A stretch of 64,000 nucleotides of DNA from Bradyrhizobium sp. BR13661 (GCF_029892425.1 NZ_JARXWB010000016.1:1-64000); one strand, 5' to 3'; shown: positions 51,130 through 61,245, counted from the first letter of the stretch. The notes: a model not told the origin generated them from the sequence alone. Numbers and translations are program-made.

Positions 51130-51165
51130 CGTGGGGCGGCGCCTTTTTCCGGTGGCCGCCCCACG
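51130..51165. terminator. Probable terminator after aldehyde dehydrogenase
   Basis: CGTGGGGCGGC (51130-51140) pairs with GCCGCCCCACG (51155-51165) around a 14-base loop containing CTTTTTCC. A strong 11-pair stem placed 45 bp after the stop. Confidence 0.6.
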
Positions 51166-51205
51166 CTATATGATCCACGTCCTTCCATAGCCATTCGGGG
51201 CAGTC

Positions 51206-52333
<1,128 letters not shown>

Positions 52334-52345
52334 TCGTTCTCGACA

Positions 52346-52450
52346 GTCATTCCGGGGCGCGACGAAGTCGCGAGCCCGGAATCCATCGAGCCGCATACGC
52401 GGAGGTGGGATGGATTCCGGGCTCGATGCTTCGCATCGCCCCGGAATGAC
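52346..52450. repeat. Palindromic intergenic repeat
   Basis: Outer arms GTCATTCCGGGGCG / CGCCCCGGAATGAC and inner arms CGAGCCCGGAATCCATC / GATGGATTCCGGGCTCG. A dispersed nested palindrome of about 105 bp, between the OYE and GFA-like genes. Confidence 0.8.
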
Positions 52451-52488
52451 GAGCTTCGCTGCGCTCGCAATGACCACGGGGAGAGACA

Positions 52489-52992
52489 ATGGCCAAAGCC
52501 GCAGTCGCCGCAGGAACTGCCACCGGCCAATGCCTCTGCGGCAAGGTCACCTTCGAGATCGACGTTCCCGCGCGCTGGGCCTGGCACGATCATTCCGCCG
52601 CCAGTCGCCGCGCCCACGGCGCGGCTTACGCGACCTATGTCGGCAGCTGGAAGAAGCGTTTTCGCATCACCTCCGGCAAGACCGCGCTCGCTCGCTACGA
52701 GGACAAGACGACGAAGACCGCACGTAGCTTCTGCTCGCATTGCGGCACGCCGATCGCCTATGAGCGCCCGCGCGGGCCGCACATGGTCAACATCCCGCGC
52801 GCTCTCTTCAGGGAACGTACCGGCCGCCAGCCGCTCTATCACATCGCGATTGAGGAACTGCAGGAGTGGGCCTACACCGGCGAGCCCTTGGTGCCCCTGA
52901 AGGGTTTTCCGGGTGTGGTCTGGCAGCGCTCGAAAAAGAAGAAACGCGCGGGCGGTGAGGATCCGTTCGAATTGGGGCGCGAGGAGATGTAG
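52489..52992 (+). CDS. GFA-like protein with a lost zinc-binding motif
   Basis: 167 residues. The glutathione-dependent formaldehyde-activating / CENP-V fold is recognisable: GQCLCGKVTFEIDVP at the start, ARSFCSHCGTPIAYERP in the middle and LPxxL-like GEPLVPLKGFPG at the end. The normal CHC-x2-C zinc site after the first strand is replaced by WAWHDHSAASRRAHGAAYAT, with no Cys. The structural zinc (CLCG plus FCSHCG) could remain, but the catalytic zinc cannot. The C-terminus is basic. Activity as in GFA is unlikely. Confidence 0.75.
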   Translation: MAKAAVAAGTATGQCLCGKVTFEIDVPARWAWHDHSAASRRAHGAAYATYVGSWKKRFRITSGKTALARYEDKTTKTARSFCSHCGTPIAYERPRGPHMVNIPRALFRERTGRQPLYHIAIEELQEWAYTGEPLVPLKGFPGVVWQRSKKKKRAGGEDPFELGREEM

Positions 52993-53098
52993 CGCCGATC
53001 CCACGCAACGCAGCCATGACCGCGCTTCCTTGCGCGCCTCCCGTGACTTCGGCCATCATGCTCTCGTCCTTGCGGCGTCGTCCGCTCTCGGAGGAAAC

Positions 53099-54760
53099 AT
53101 GAAGAACAAGATCACTGGCCGTTCCGCCTTTCTCGCGCTGCTCAAGGACGAAGGCATCACGCATCTGTTCGGCAATCCCGGCACCACCGAGTTGCCGATC
53201 ATGCATGCGCTGAAGGATCATCCTGACCTCACCTATGTGATGGCGATGCAGGAGAGCCTGGTGGTGGCGATCGCCGACGGCTACAGCCGCGCCTCCGGAA
53301 AGCTCGTCGCCTGCAACGTCCATGTCGCGCCCGGCCTCGGCAACGCGATGGGCTCGCTCTACAACGCCCAGTTCACGGGCACGCCGATGATTTTGACCGC
53401 GGGGCAGCAAGAGCAGGGCCACGGCCTGATGGAGCCGGTGCTCTATGGCCCCCTGGTGCGCATGGCCGAGCCGCTGGTGAAATGGGCGGTCGAGGTGACG
53501 CGGCTGGAGGATCTGCCGCGCATCGTGCGCCGCGCCGCCAAGGTCGCGATGACGCCGCCGACCGGACCGGTGTTCATCTCGCTGCCCGGCGATATCCTCA
53601 ACAGCGAAGCCGGCATCGATCTCGGCCGATCCACCCGCATCGACGCGCGCACAAAGCCGTCGGACGAAGCGCTCAGGGCGTTCGCCGCGCGCCTGCTCAA
53701 GGCCGAGCGCCCTGTGATCGTCACGATGGACGAGGTAGTCAAGAGCGATGCGCTGAAGGAAGCCGCCGAACTCGCCGAGCTGCTCGGTGCGGCTGCTTAT
53801 CAGTCCTCAACGCCTTATGGCGCGCACTTCCTTTCCGAAAGCTCAAGCTTCGTCGGAACGCTGGCGCGCGTGCAGAAGGTCGCGCGCGATACGCTCGCGC
53901 CTTACGATCTCCTGATCGCGCTCGGAGGCGATCCCCTGCGGATGTCGGTCTACAGCGAGGTTGATGCCTTGCCCGATGGTCTCGACATCGTCCAGATCGG
54001 TCTCGTCGATTGGGAGATCGCCAAGAATTACGGCGCTGAGATCGCGCTCAAGGCGGATGTGAAGGAGACGCTGCGCGCGCTGATCCCGGTGCTGAAGGAG
54101 ATGGGCGGTGCGGCACTGGCGAGCCGCGCCAAGCAGCGCCTCGCCGAACTCGCACCGAAGAACTGGACCGCGCGCCGCGCCGCGCTGGTCGAGCAGATCG
54201 GCAAGAGCGCCGGCCGCACGCCGATCGATCCTGATTATCTGGTGCTGCAGATGGTCGAGGCGATGCCCGACCACGCGATCCTGGTGGACGAAGGCCTCAC
54301 CTCTAGCCGCCAGATCACGAGCTTACGTTCGCACCGCGATCGCTATGGCTATCACGGCCTTGCCTCCGGCGGCATCGGCTGGGGCCTGCCGGCCTCGGTC
54401 GGCGCCAGCATCGCCAATCCGGATCGACCCGTGGTGTGTTTCTCCGGCGACGGCAGCGCAATGTATTCGATCCAGTCGCTGTGGACCGCGGCGCATCACA
54501 AGCTGCCGCTCAACGTCGTCATCGCCAACAATGGCGGCTACCGCATCATCAAGCAGCGCCTGCTCGCGTTTCATGGCGACGACAATTATGTCGGCATGGA
54601 TTTCGCCGATCCGCCCGTGGATTTCGCCGGCGTCGCGAAGGCACTAGGTTGTGAAGCGATCAAGATCGACGATCCGCGCGAGCTGAAGGGGACGCTGGCG
54701 TCGGCGTTTGGCCGACCGGGGACGAAGCTGATCGAGGTGATGGTGGACGGCAAGGTGTAG
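53099..54760 (+). CDS. Thiamine diphosphate-dependent enzyme, benzoylformate decarboxylase-like
   Basis: 553 residues from ATG 53099 (GAGGAAAC leader). The catalytic Glu is in VMAMQESLVVAIADGYSRAS, the centre domain spans about residues 190-330, and the ThDP/Mg motif GDGSAMYSIQSLWTAAHHKL-PLNVVIANNGGYRIIKQ is complete. It belongs to the acetolactate synthase / benzoylformate decarboxylase family of 2-keto acid enzymes. Length and lack of a FAD-specific segment favour a decarboxylase over acetolactate synthase. It stands alone, with a REP-like repeat downstream. Confidence 0.88.
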   Translation: MKNKITGRSAFLALLKDEGITHLFGNPGTTELPIMHALKDHPDLTYVMAMQESLVVAIADGYSRASGKLVACNVHVAPGLGNAMGSLYNAQFTGTPMILTAGQQEQGHGLMEPVLYGPLVRMAEPLVKWAVEVTRLEDLPRIVRRAAKVAMTPPTGPVFISLPGDILNSEAGIDLGRSTRIDARTKPSDEALRAFAARLLKAERPVIVTMDEVVKSDALKEAAELAELLGAAAYQSSTPYGAHFLSESSSFVGTLARVQKVARDTLAPYDLLIALGGDPLRMSVYSEVDALPDGLDIVQIGLVDWEIAKNYGAEIALKADVKETLRALIPVLKEMGGAALASRAKQRLAELAPKNWTARRAALVEQIGKSAGRTPIDPDYLVLQMVEAMPDHAILVDEGLTSSRQITSLRSHRDRYGYHGLASGGIGWGLPASVGASIANPDRPVVCFSGDGSAMYSIQSLWTAAHHKLPLNVVIANNGGYRIIKQRLLAFHGDDNYVGMDFADPPVDFAGVAKALGCEAIKIDDPRELKGTLASAFGRPGTKLIEVMVDGKV

Positions 54761-54790
54761 CGGCGCGGCCGAACCTTCCACGTGCTCAGT

Positions 54791-54892
54791 GTCATCGCCC
54801 GGCTTGACCGGGCGATGCAGTATTCCAGAGGCTGCTATTGTCTATGGAGAAGCCGCGGCGTATTGGATGCCCCGGTCAAGCCGGGGCATGAC
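54791..54892. repeat. Palindromic intergenic repeat, type shared with 62241
   Basis: Arms GTCATCGCCCGGCTTGACCG and GCCCCGGTCAAGCCGGGGCA form a long imperfect hairpin. The sequence, including CGCGGCGTATTGGATGCCCC, is nearly the same as at 62241-62342. A mobile or repetitive intergenic element. Confidence 0.85.
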
Positions 54893-54907
54893 AGCGAGGT
54901 GTGGCTT

Positions 54908-56287
54908 CTACCCTTTCCTCCCCACGCGATACCCGGCCGCAGGATGCGGCGCATCTAACCGGGCGCGGCCGTCGCCGAACAGCTTCTCCCGCAGCGTGCC
55001 CTTGGCGTATTCCGGCTTGTAGCGGCCACGCTTGGTCAGCTCCGGCACCAGCATGTCGGAGATGTCCTCGAAATCGCCGGGCGAGATCGCAAAGGCGACG
55101 TTGAGGCCATCGACGTCGGTCTTCTCGAACCAGTCCTCGATCTTGTCGGCGACGCTTTCGGGCGTGCCGACCACGACCGGGCCGGCACCGCCGATGCCGA
55201 CATGCTCGATGACGTCGCGCACGGTCCAGACGCGATCGGGGTCGCCGCGGGTGACATTGTCGAGCGCGCTGCGGCCGGCGTCGTTCTGGACGTGACGGAC
55301 CTGCTGGTCGAGTTCGTAGCCGGAGAAGTCGATGCCGGTCCATCCCGACATCAAGGCGAGCGCGCCTTCCGGATTGATGTGCGAGCGGTAGTCGGCATAT
55401 TTCGCCGCCGCTTCGGCTTCGGTGTTGCCGAGGATGATCGTCATCATGTTGAACATCAGAATCTCCGCCGGGTTGCGGCCAAGCCTTGCGGCTTCCTCAC
55501 GGATCGCGGAGACGCGCGGCGCGATGATCTTGGCCGATGGCCCCGACATGAACACGCATTCGGCGTGCTTGGCCGCGAACTGCCGGCCGCGCGGCGAGGT
55601 GCCGGCCTGATACAGCACGGGTGTGCGCTGGGGCGACGGCTCGCTCAAATGAATTGTGTTGTTGATGCGGTAGTTCGCGCTCTCATGATTGATGCGATGA
55701 ACCTTGCTGGGGTCGGTGAAGATGCCGTGCTTGCGATCGCGCAGCACGGCGTCGTCCTCCCAGCTGCCCTCCCAGAGCTTGTAGACCACCTCCATATATT
55801 CGTCGGCGATGTCGTAGCGGTCGTCGTGCCCGGTCTGCTTGTCCTTGCCGGCGCCGCGCGCTGCGCTGTCGAGATAGCCGGTGACGACGTTCCAGCCGAT
55901 CCGTCCCTCGGTGAGATGATCGAGCGTCGACATCCGCCGCGCAAAGGGGTAGGGCGGCTCGAACGACAAATTGCTGGTGACGCCGAAGCCGAGATTTTTC
56001 GTCACCGCCGCCATCGCCGAGAGCAGCAGCAGCGGCTCGTTCGAGGGCGTCTGTGCTGCATTGCGCAAGGCTGCGTCAGGGCTATTGCCATAGACGTCGT
56101 AGACGCCGAGCACGTCGGCCAGGAACAGCCCGTCGAAACGGCCGCGTTCCAGCGTTTTGGCCAGGTCGAGCCAGTAGGGCAGGCGGTTATATTCGGCGGT
56201 GCGGTCGCGCGGATGGGTCCACAACCCCGGGGACTGATGCGCGACGCAATTCATCGCAAATGCGTTAAGCCTGATCTGCTTGGCCAT
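54908..56287 (-). CDS. LLM-class flavin-dependent monooxygenase (NtaA/SnaA/DszA type)
   Basis: 459 residues. Two-component FMNH2-dependent monooxygenase of the nitrilotriacetate group: QIRLNAFAMNCVAHQSPGLW, FDGLFLADVLGVYDVY, VTSNLSFEPPYPFARRMSTL-DHLTEGRIGWNVVTGYLDSA, and VLYQAGTSPRGRQFAAKHAE. It needs a separate flavin reductase, not seen nearby. Substrates in the family include chelators, sulfur compounds and alkanes. Divergent from the M20 peptidase gene, with palindromes in the gap. Confidence 0.92.
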   Translation of the reverse strand: MAKQIRLNAFAMNCVAHQSPGLWTHPRDRTAEYNRLPYWLDLAKTLERGRFDGLFLADVLGVYDVYGNSPDAALRNAAQTPSNEPLLLLSAMAAVTKNLGFGVTSNLSFEPPYPFARRMSTLDHLTEGRIGWNVVTGYLDSAARGAGKDKQTGHDDRYDIADEYMEVVYKLWEGSWEDDAVLRDRKHGIFTDPSKVHRINHESANYRINNTIHLSEPSPQRTPVLYQAGTSPRGRQFAAKHAECVFMSGPSAKIIAPRVSAIREEAARLGRNPAEILMFNMMTIILGNTEAEAAAKYADYRSHINPEGALALMSGWTGIDFSGYELDQQVRHVQNDAGRSALDNVTRGDPDRVWTVRDVIEHVGIGGAGPVVVGTPESVADKIEDWFEKTDVDGLNVAFAISPGDFEDISDMLVPELTKRGRYKPEYAKGTLREKLFGDGRARLDAPHPAAGYRVGRKG

Positions 56288-56367
56288 GCTGGTACCCCGG
56301 CGCCCTGTACTGAGCGCTCTTCAAATGATAGACGTGCGCCCCAACTTGGCGACGTTCTTGCATATAA

Positions 56368-56388
56368 TTGGCCCTTAGCAAGGGCCAA
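56368..56388. promoter_or_regulatory. 21-bp perfect palindrome in divergent promoter region
   Basis: TTGGCCCTT-AGC-AAGGGCCAA (9+3+9) lies 80 bp upstream of the LLM gene and 145-160 bp upstream of the peptidase gene. A related CTTGGCAAGCCAAG occurs at about 56430-56450. Both share TTGGC...GCCAA and could bind one regulator, but no regulator gene is adjacent. Confidence 0.55.
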
Positions 56389-56532
56389 AATGAAAAGGCT
56401 TGCGCTTGGCAAGGCTAAAATGGCGGCACGACTGCCTTGGCAAGCCAAGCTCAAGAGAACAAGAACGAAATCACAAGTCCCCGCCACTTTCGAGCGTCCG
56501 CGTAGTCCGCTACGCTGCCTCGTTCCATCAAG

Positions 56533-57933
56533 TTGAAGACGATACTGATGACCAGAGCCGACGCCATCGCCCGCACCCGGGACGACTTCAAATCCGGTGC
56601 GTTCCTCGCTGAACTCGACCGCCGCGTCGCCTTCAAGACCGAGAGCCAGAATCCGTCACGGGGCCCCGAGCTGCGCGCCTATCTGGAGCAGGAGATGGTG
56701 CCGGCCTTCGCGGCGCTCGATTTCACCAGTCGCATCGTCGAATCCCCAAGCGGCAAGTCGCCGTTCCTGTTTGCCGAGCATCACGAGAGTGCCTCGCTGC
56801 CGACCGTTCTGGTGTACGGCCACGGCGACGTCGTCGATGGCATGGAAGGCGAGTGGCGCGATGGCCGCGATCCCTGGCGCACGACGGTTGCAGGCACGCG
56901 CCTCTATGGCCGCGGCACCGCCGACAACAAGGGCCAGCACAGCATCAACATGGCGGCGCTCCGCGCCGTGCGCGAGGCCCGCGGCGGCAAGCTCGGCTTC
57001 AATGCAAAGTTCATCGTCGAGATGGGCGAGGAGATCGGCTCGCCTGATCTGGGCAAGGTCTGCGACCTCAACCGCGAGGCGCTGAAGGCGGATCTGTTCA
57101 TGGCTTCTGACGGGCCGCGGCTGTCGGCGGATCGGCCAACGTTGTTCCTCGGCTGCCGCGGCGGCATCCGCATTCATCTCGACGTGGCCTTGCGCGACGG
57201 CGGCCATCATTCCGGCAATTGGGGCGGCGTGCTCGCCAACCCCGCGACCATTCTGGTCAACGCGATTTCGACGCTGGTCGACGGCCACGGCCGGCTTCAG
57301 CTCGACGCGCTGAAGCCGCCGCGGCTTACCAACCAGATCCGCAGCTATCTTGCCGATGTGCAGGTGGTGCCGACCGAGGACGAGCCAGCGCTTGCGGAGA
57401 ATTGGGGCGAGGAGGGGTTGTCCGCGGCCGAGCGGCTTTATGCCTGGAACACGCTGGAAGTTCTGGCGATGTCGTCGGGCAATATCGGGAAGCCGGCAAA
57501 TGCCATTCCCGGCCATGCCAACGCCGTGCTGCAACTGCGTTTCGTCGTCGGCACCAAGGTCGATGGCCTGATCGACGCTATCAGGGCGCATCTGGTCGCC
57601 AAAGGCTTTCCGATGGTCGAGGTGCGGGCGGCGCAGAGCTTTGCCGCCTCGCGCACCGATTTCGACAGCCCCTGGATCAAATGGGCGGCGGATTCCATCC
57701 AAAACACCACCGGCAAGGCACCGGCGGTGCTGCCGAACTTCGGCGGCTCACTGCCGAATGATGTGTTTTCGGAAGTTCTGGGCCTGCCGACGATCTGGGT
57801 CCCGCACTCCTATCCCGGCTGTTCCCAGCATGCGCCCAATGAGCACATCCTGCTGCCATTGACCGAAGAGGCCTTGACGGTGATGGCCGGGCTGTTCTGG
57901 GATCTCGGCGAATTACCCAGGCCGCTTGCCTGA
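56533..57933 (+). CDS. M20 family metallopeptidase
   Basis: 466 residues from TTG 56533 (MKTILMTRADAIAR), or 461 from ATG 56548. Metal and catalytic motifs are complete: VYGHGDVVDGMEGEW, GRGTADNKGQHSINMAAL (bridging Asp), EMGEEIGSPDLGK (general base Glu), DLFMASDGPRLS and a final His in SQHAPNEHILL. The middle section GGHHSGNWGGVLANPATILV is the dimerisation lid. It cleaves small peptides or N-acyl amino acids. Next, 98 bp on, comes an amino-acid ABC transporter, suggesting linked uptake and use. Confidence 0.9.
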   Translation: MKTILMTRADAIARTRDDFKSGAFLAELDRRVAFKTESQNPSRGPELRAYLEQEMVPAFAALDFTSRIVESPSGKSPFLFAEHHESASLPTVLVYGHGDVVDGMEGEWRDGRDPWRTTVAGTRLYGRGTADNKGQHSINMAALRAVREARGGKLGFNAKFIVEMGEEIGSPDLGKVCDLNREALKADLFMASDGPRLSADRPTLFLGCRGGIRIHLDVALRDGGHHSGNWGGVLANPATILVNAISTLVDGHGRLQLDALKPPRLTNQIRSYLADVQVVPTEDEPALAENWGEEGLSAAERLYAWNTLEVLAMSSGNIGKPANAIPGHANAVLQLRFVVGTKVDGLIDAIRAHLVAKGFPMVEVRAAQSFAASRTDFDSPWIKWAADSIQNTTGKAPAVLPNFGGSLPNDVFSEVLGLPTIWVPHSYPGCSQHAPNEHILLPLTEEALTVMAGLFWDLGELPRPLA

Positions 57934-58031
57934 GCCCACAAGCCTGAGCCGGCGTCCAGCCGAAAGTCACATTCTAATCCGGGCCGAGATGTGCTTGCAT
58001 CCGGCCGCATCATCCTGAAAGGGGAGAAAAA

Positions 58032-58943
58032 GTGAAACATTTCCGTCACATCGGCATCGCGCTCGTCGCGACCTTTGCCGTCAGCCAGGCCGGCGCCGAG
58101 GAACTGACCGGCACGCTGAAAAACATCAAGGACACCGGCGCCATCACGCTCGGTTTCCGCGATTCCTCGATCCCGTTCTCCTATCTCGACGACAACCAGA
58201 AGCCCGTCGGGTTCGCGATGGACATCTGCTACAAGATCGTCGACGCCGTGAAGAAGGAGCTTAAGCTCGACAAGCTCGAGGTCAAGCTCAATCCGGTGAC
58301 CTCGGCCACGCGTATTCCGCTGATGGCGAACGGCACCATCGACCTCGAATGTGGCTCGACCACCAACAATGCCGAGCGTCAGAAGCAGGTTGCTTTCACC
58401 AACACCCACTTCCTGACCGCCAGCCGCTACGTGTTCAAGAAGTCGAGCGGCATCAAGTCGATCGACGACCTCAAGGGCAAGGCGGTGGTTTCCACCGCCG
58501 GTACCACCAACATCAAGCAGCTGACTGAGGCCAATGTCGCAAAGAGCCTTGGCGCCAACATCATCCCGGCCAAGGACCATGCCGAAGCCTTCCTGATGGT
58601 CGAGACCGACCGCGCGGTCGCCTTCGTGATGGACGACATCCTGCTCGCGAGCCTCGTCGCCGGTTCGAAGTCGCCGGACGATTACGCCATCTCCAAGGAT
58701 GCGTTCTCCAAGCCCGAGCCCTACGGCATTATGCTGCGCAAGGATGACGCGCCGTTCAAGAAGGTGGTCGATGCGGCCACCGCTGCGCTCTACACCTCGG
58801 GTGAAGGCCAGAAGATCTACGACAAATGGTTCACCGCGAAGATCCCGCCGAAGGGCCTGAACCTCAACTCGCCGATCTCGGCCGAGCTGAAGAACGAGTT
58901 CGCCAAACCTTCGGACTCGCCGAACCCGGACGACTATAAGTAA
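58032..58943 (+). CDS. gltI: Amino-acid ABC transporter substrate-binding protein (GltI-type)
   Basis: 303 residues after AAAGGGGAGAA. Signal peptide MKHFRHIGIALVATFAVSQA-GAEE. SBP family 3 features: ITLGFRDSSIPFSYLDDNQK-PVGFAMDICYKIVDAVKKEL (family signature), ANGTIDLECGSTTNNAERQK-QVAFTNTHF, GTTNIKQLTEAN and a C-terminal Tyr/Trp motif IYDKWFTAKIPPKGLNLN. It resembles glutamate/aspartate binders. First gene of the four-gene transporter operon; a stem-loop follows before the permeases. Confidence 0.9.
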   Translation: MKHFRHIGIALVATFAVSQAGAEELTGTLKNIKDTGAITLGFRDSSIPFSYLDDNQKPVGFAMDICYKIVDAVKKELKLDKLEVKLNPVTSATRIPLMANGTIDLECGSTTNNAERQKQVAFTNTHFLTASRYVFKKSSGIKSIDDLKGKAVVSTAGTTNIKQLTEANVAKSLGANIIPAKDHAEAFLMVETDRAVAFVMDDILLASLVAGSKSPDDYAISKDAFSKPEPYGIMLRKDDAPFKKVVDAATAALYTSGEGQKIYDKWFTAKIPPKGLNLNSPISAELKNEFAKPSDSPNPDDYK

Positions 58944-58973
58944 GATATAACCTCGATCTCCGGATCGGGATTG

Positions 58974-59010
58974 ATGTCCGGCCACTCTTGACTCAGGAGT
59001 GGCCGGACAT
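58974..59010 (+). promoter_or_regulatory. Strong stem-loop between gltI and permease genes
   Basis: ATGTCCGGCCACTC (58974-58987) and GAGTGGCCGGACAT (58997-59010) are a perfect 14-pair stem with a nine-base loop TTGACTCAG. In binding-protein operons such stems between the first gene and the permeases cause partial termination or protect the upstream mRNA, giving more binding protein than permease. That role is inferred. Confidence 0.7.
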
Positions 59011-59072
59011 TTGCATAGGCGCCCAGAACTTCTTTCGGGCCATTTTATTTGGCGCGTTCGCGCGGGGGACAC

Positions 59073-59804
59073 GTGAACTACCACTGGAACTGGGGAATTT
59101 TCTTCGAACCGAACCCGATGGGGACCGGCACCTATCTCGACATGCTGCTGTCGGGTCTGGTGCTGACCCTGAAGACGGCCGTGCTCGCCTGGATCATCGC
59201 GCTGATCGTCGGCTCGATCGTCGGCGTCATGCGGACGCTGCCTTCCAAGGCCGCCGGCTGGTTCGGCTTCTGCTGGGTCGAGTTCTTCCGCAACATGCCG
59301 CTCTTGGTGCAGCTGTTCCTGTGGTTCTTCGTGCTGCCCGAATTGCTGCCGAAGGCCGCCGGCTTGTGGCTGAAGCAATTGCCGAACGCGCCGTTCTGGA
59401 CCGCGGCGATCGGTATCGGCTTCTTCATGTCGGCTCGCGTCGCGATCCAATTGCAGGCCGGCATCTCGTCGCTGCCGCGCGGACAGAAGATGGCCGCGAC
59501 CGCGCTCGGGCTCACCACGATGCAGGGCTATCGCTACATCCTTCTGCCGATGGCGTTCCGCATCATCCTGCCGCCGCTGACCTCCGAGTTCCTCAACACC
59601 ATCAAGAACACCGCGGTCGCCATCACCATCGGCCTGATCGAGCTGACCGGACAGGCGCGCTCGATGCAGGAATTCTCGTTCCAGGTGTTCGAGGCCTTCA
59701 CGGCCGCGACCATCCTCTATCTCCTCGTCAACGCCGTCGTCGTGACCGCGATGCGCTTCCTCGAGCGCTGGGTTGCGATCCCCGGCTACATCACGGGGAA
59801 ATAG
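59073..59804 (+). CDS. gltJ: Amino-acid ABC transporter permease (GltJ-type)
   Basis: 243 residues from GTG 59073 (MNYHWNWGIFF) behind GGGGGAC; a TTG at 59049 is possible but has no ribosome binding site. Membrane helices include MLLSGLVLTLKTAVLAWIIA and YILLPMAFRIILPPLTSEFL. The HisMQ-type permease EAA region reads GISSLPRGQKMAATALGLTT-MQGYRYILLP, which contacts the ATPase. Forms a heterodimer with GltK. Confidence 0.9.
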   Translation: MNYHWNWGIFFEPNPMGTGTYLDMLLSGLVLTLKTAVLAWIIALIVGSIVGVMRTLPSKAAGWFGFCWVEFFRNMPLLVQLFLWFFVLPELLPKAAGLWLKQLPNAPFWTAAIGIGFFMSARVAIQLQAGISSLPRGQKMAATALGLTTMQGYRYILLPMAFRIILPPLTSEFLNTIKNTAVAITIGLIELTGQARSMQEFSFQVFEAFTAATILYLLVNAVVVTAMRFLERWVAIPGYITGK

Positions 59805-59808
59805 CGCT

Positions 59809-60501
59809 ATGTTCAGCAATTTCGATTTCGGAGTCATCATCCGCGCGCTGCCCTATCTGTTCTACGAGGGCATGACGTTCACGCTGATGCTGACCGGGCT
59901 TGCAGCCCTCGGCGGCCTCGTGTTCGGTACGGCAATCGCCTTGATGCGCCTCTCCGGCTACAAGACGCTCGGGCGCATCGCCGGCGTCTATGTCGACTTC
60001 ATGCGCTCGCTGCCGCTGGTGCTGGTGATCTTCTGGTTCTACTTCCTGGTGCCTTATATCGGACAGTGGCTGACTGGCGCCTCGCGGCCCATCAGCGTCG
60101 GCGCGTTCGCGTCCTCGCTCATCACCTTCATCATGTTCGAGGCGGCGTACTTCTCCGAGATCATGCGCGCCGGCATCCAGTCGATCTCGCGGGGCCAGCC
60201 GGCAGCGGCCAACGCGCTCGGCCTGACCTACGCGCAGACGATGCGCTACGTGGTGCTGCCGCAGGCGTTCCGAAACATGCTGCCGGTGCTGATCACACAG
60301 ACCATTGTGCTGTTCCAGGACACCTCGCTGGTCTACGTGCTGTCGATCACCGATTTCCTCGGTGCTGCCAGCAAGGTCGCGCAACGCGACGGCCGTCTGG
60401 TCGAGATGTATCTGTTTGCCGCAATCGTCTACTTCACCGTTTCCTGTATCGCGTCCTTCGGCGTCCGCCGCCTCCAGGCGCGCATCGCCATCATCCGCTA
60501 G
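59809..60501 (+). CDS. gltK: Amino-acid ABC transporter permease (GltK-type)
   Basis: 230 residues starting four bases after the GltJ stop. Five or so helices, EAA loop AGIQSISRGQPAAANALGLT-YAQTMRYVVLPQAF, and FMRSLPLVLVIFWFYFLVPY near the middle. HisMQ family. Its partner genes flank it closely, so translation is probably coupled. Confidence 0.9.
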   Translation: MFSNFDFGVIIRALPYLFYEGMTFTLMLTGLAALGGLVFGTAIALMRLSGYKTLGRIAGVYVDFMRSLPLVLVIFWFYFLVPYIGQWLTGASRPISVGAFASSLITFIMFEAAYFSEIMRAGIQSISRGQPAAANALGLTYAQTMRYVVLPQAFRNMLPVLITQTIVLFQDTSLVYVLSITDFLGAASKVAQRDGRLVEMYLFAAIVYFTVSCIASFGVRRLQARIAIIR

Positions 60502-60513
60502 AGCAAGTCGGTC

Positions 60514-61245
60514 ATGATCGAAATCAGCCACGTCAATAAATGGTACAGCCCGACCTTCCAGGTGCTGACCGACTGCACCACCAGCGTCACCAAGGGCGAG
60601 GTCGTGGTGGTCTGCGGCCCCTCGGGCTCGGGCAAGTCGACCCTGATCAAATGCGTCAACGCGCTGGAGCCGTTCCAAAGCGGCGACATCTCGGTGGATG
60701 GCACCAAGGTCAACGATCCCAAGACCAATTTGCCGAAGCTGCGCTCGCGCGTCGGCATGGTGTTCCAGCACTTCGAGCTGTTTCCGCACCTGAAGATCAT
60801 CGACAATCTCTGCCTCGCGCAGGAGAAGGTGCTCGGCCGCGCGCACGACAAATCGGTCACCAAGGGCATGCAGCTCTTGGAGCGCGTCGGCCTGAAGGAA
60901 CAAGCGCAGAAATTCCCGGCGCAGCTCTCCGGCGGCCAGCAGCAGCGCGTTGCGATTGCGCGCGCGCTCGCGATGGATCCGATCGTGATGCTGTTCGACG
61001 AGCCGACCTCGGCGCTCGACCCGGAAATGGTCAGCGAGGTGCTCGACGTCATGGTCGATCTCGCCCGGGAGGGCATGACCATGATGGTCGTGACCCACGA
61101 AATGGGTTTTGCCAGAAAGGTTGCCAACCGCGTGATCTTCATGGATCGCGGCGAGATCGTCGAGGATGCCCCGAAGGACGACTTCTTTGGCAAGCCGAGA
61201 AGCGACCGCGCGCAGAAATTCCTGTCGAAGATTCTGTCGCATTAG
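60514..61245 (+). CDS. gltL: Amino-acid ABC transporter ATP-binding protein (GltL-type)
   Basis: 243 residues. Walker A CGPSGSGKSTLIKCVN, Q loop GMVFQHFELFPHLKIIDNLC, signature LSGGQQQRVAIARALAMDP, Walker B VMLFDEPTSALDPEMVSEV and switch His in MVVTHEMGFARKVANRVIFM. Typical GlnQ/GltL polar amino-acid importer ATPase. Last gene of the transporter operon, 12 bp after gltK. Confidence 0.95.
   Translation: MIEISHVNKWYSPTFQVLTDCTTSVTKGEVVVVCGPSGSGKSTLIKCVNALEPFQSGDISVDGTKVNDPKTNLPKLRSRVGMVFQHFELFPHLKIIDNLCLAQEKVLGRAHDKSVTKGMQLLERVGLKEQAQKFPAQLSGGQQQRVAIARALAMDPIVMLFDEPTSALDPEMVSEVLDVMVDLAREGMTMMVVTHEMGFARKVANRVIFMDRGEIVEDAPKDDFFGKPRSDRAQKFLSKILSH

Noticed and set aside
57810..61242. Two very long leftward frames opposite the amino-acid ABC transporter
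   Set aside because: Antisense shadows of genes with complete Walker, EAA and signal-peptide motifs.
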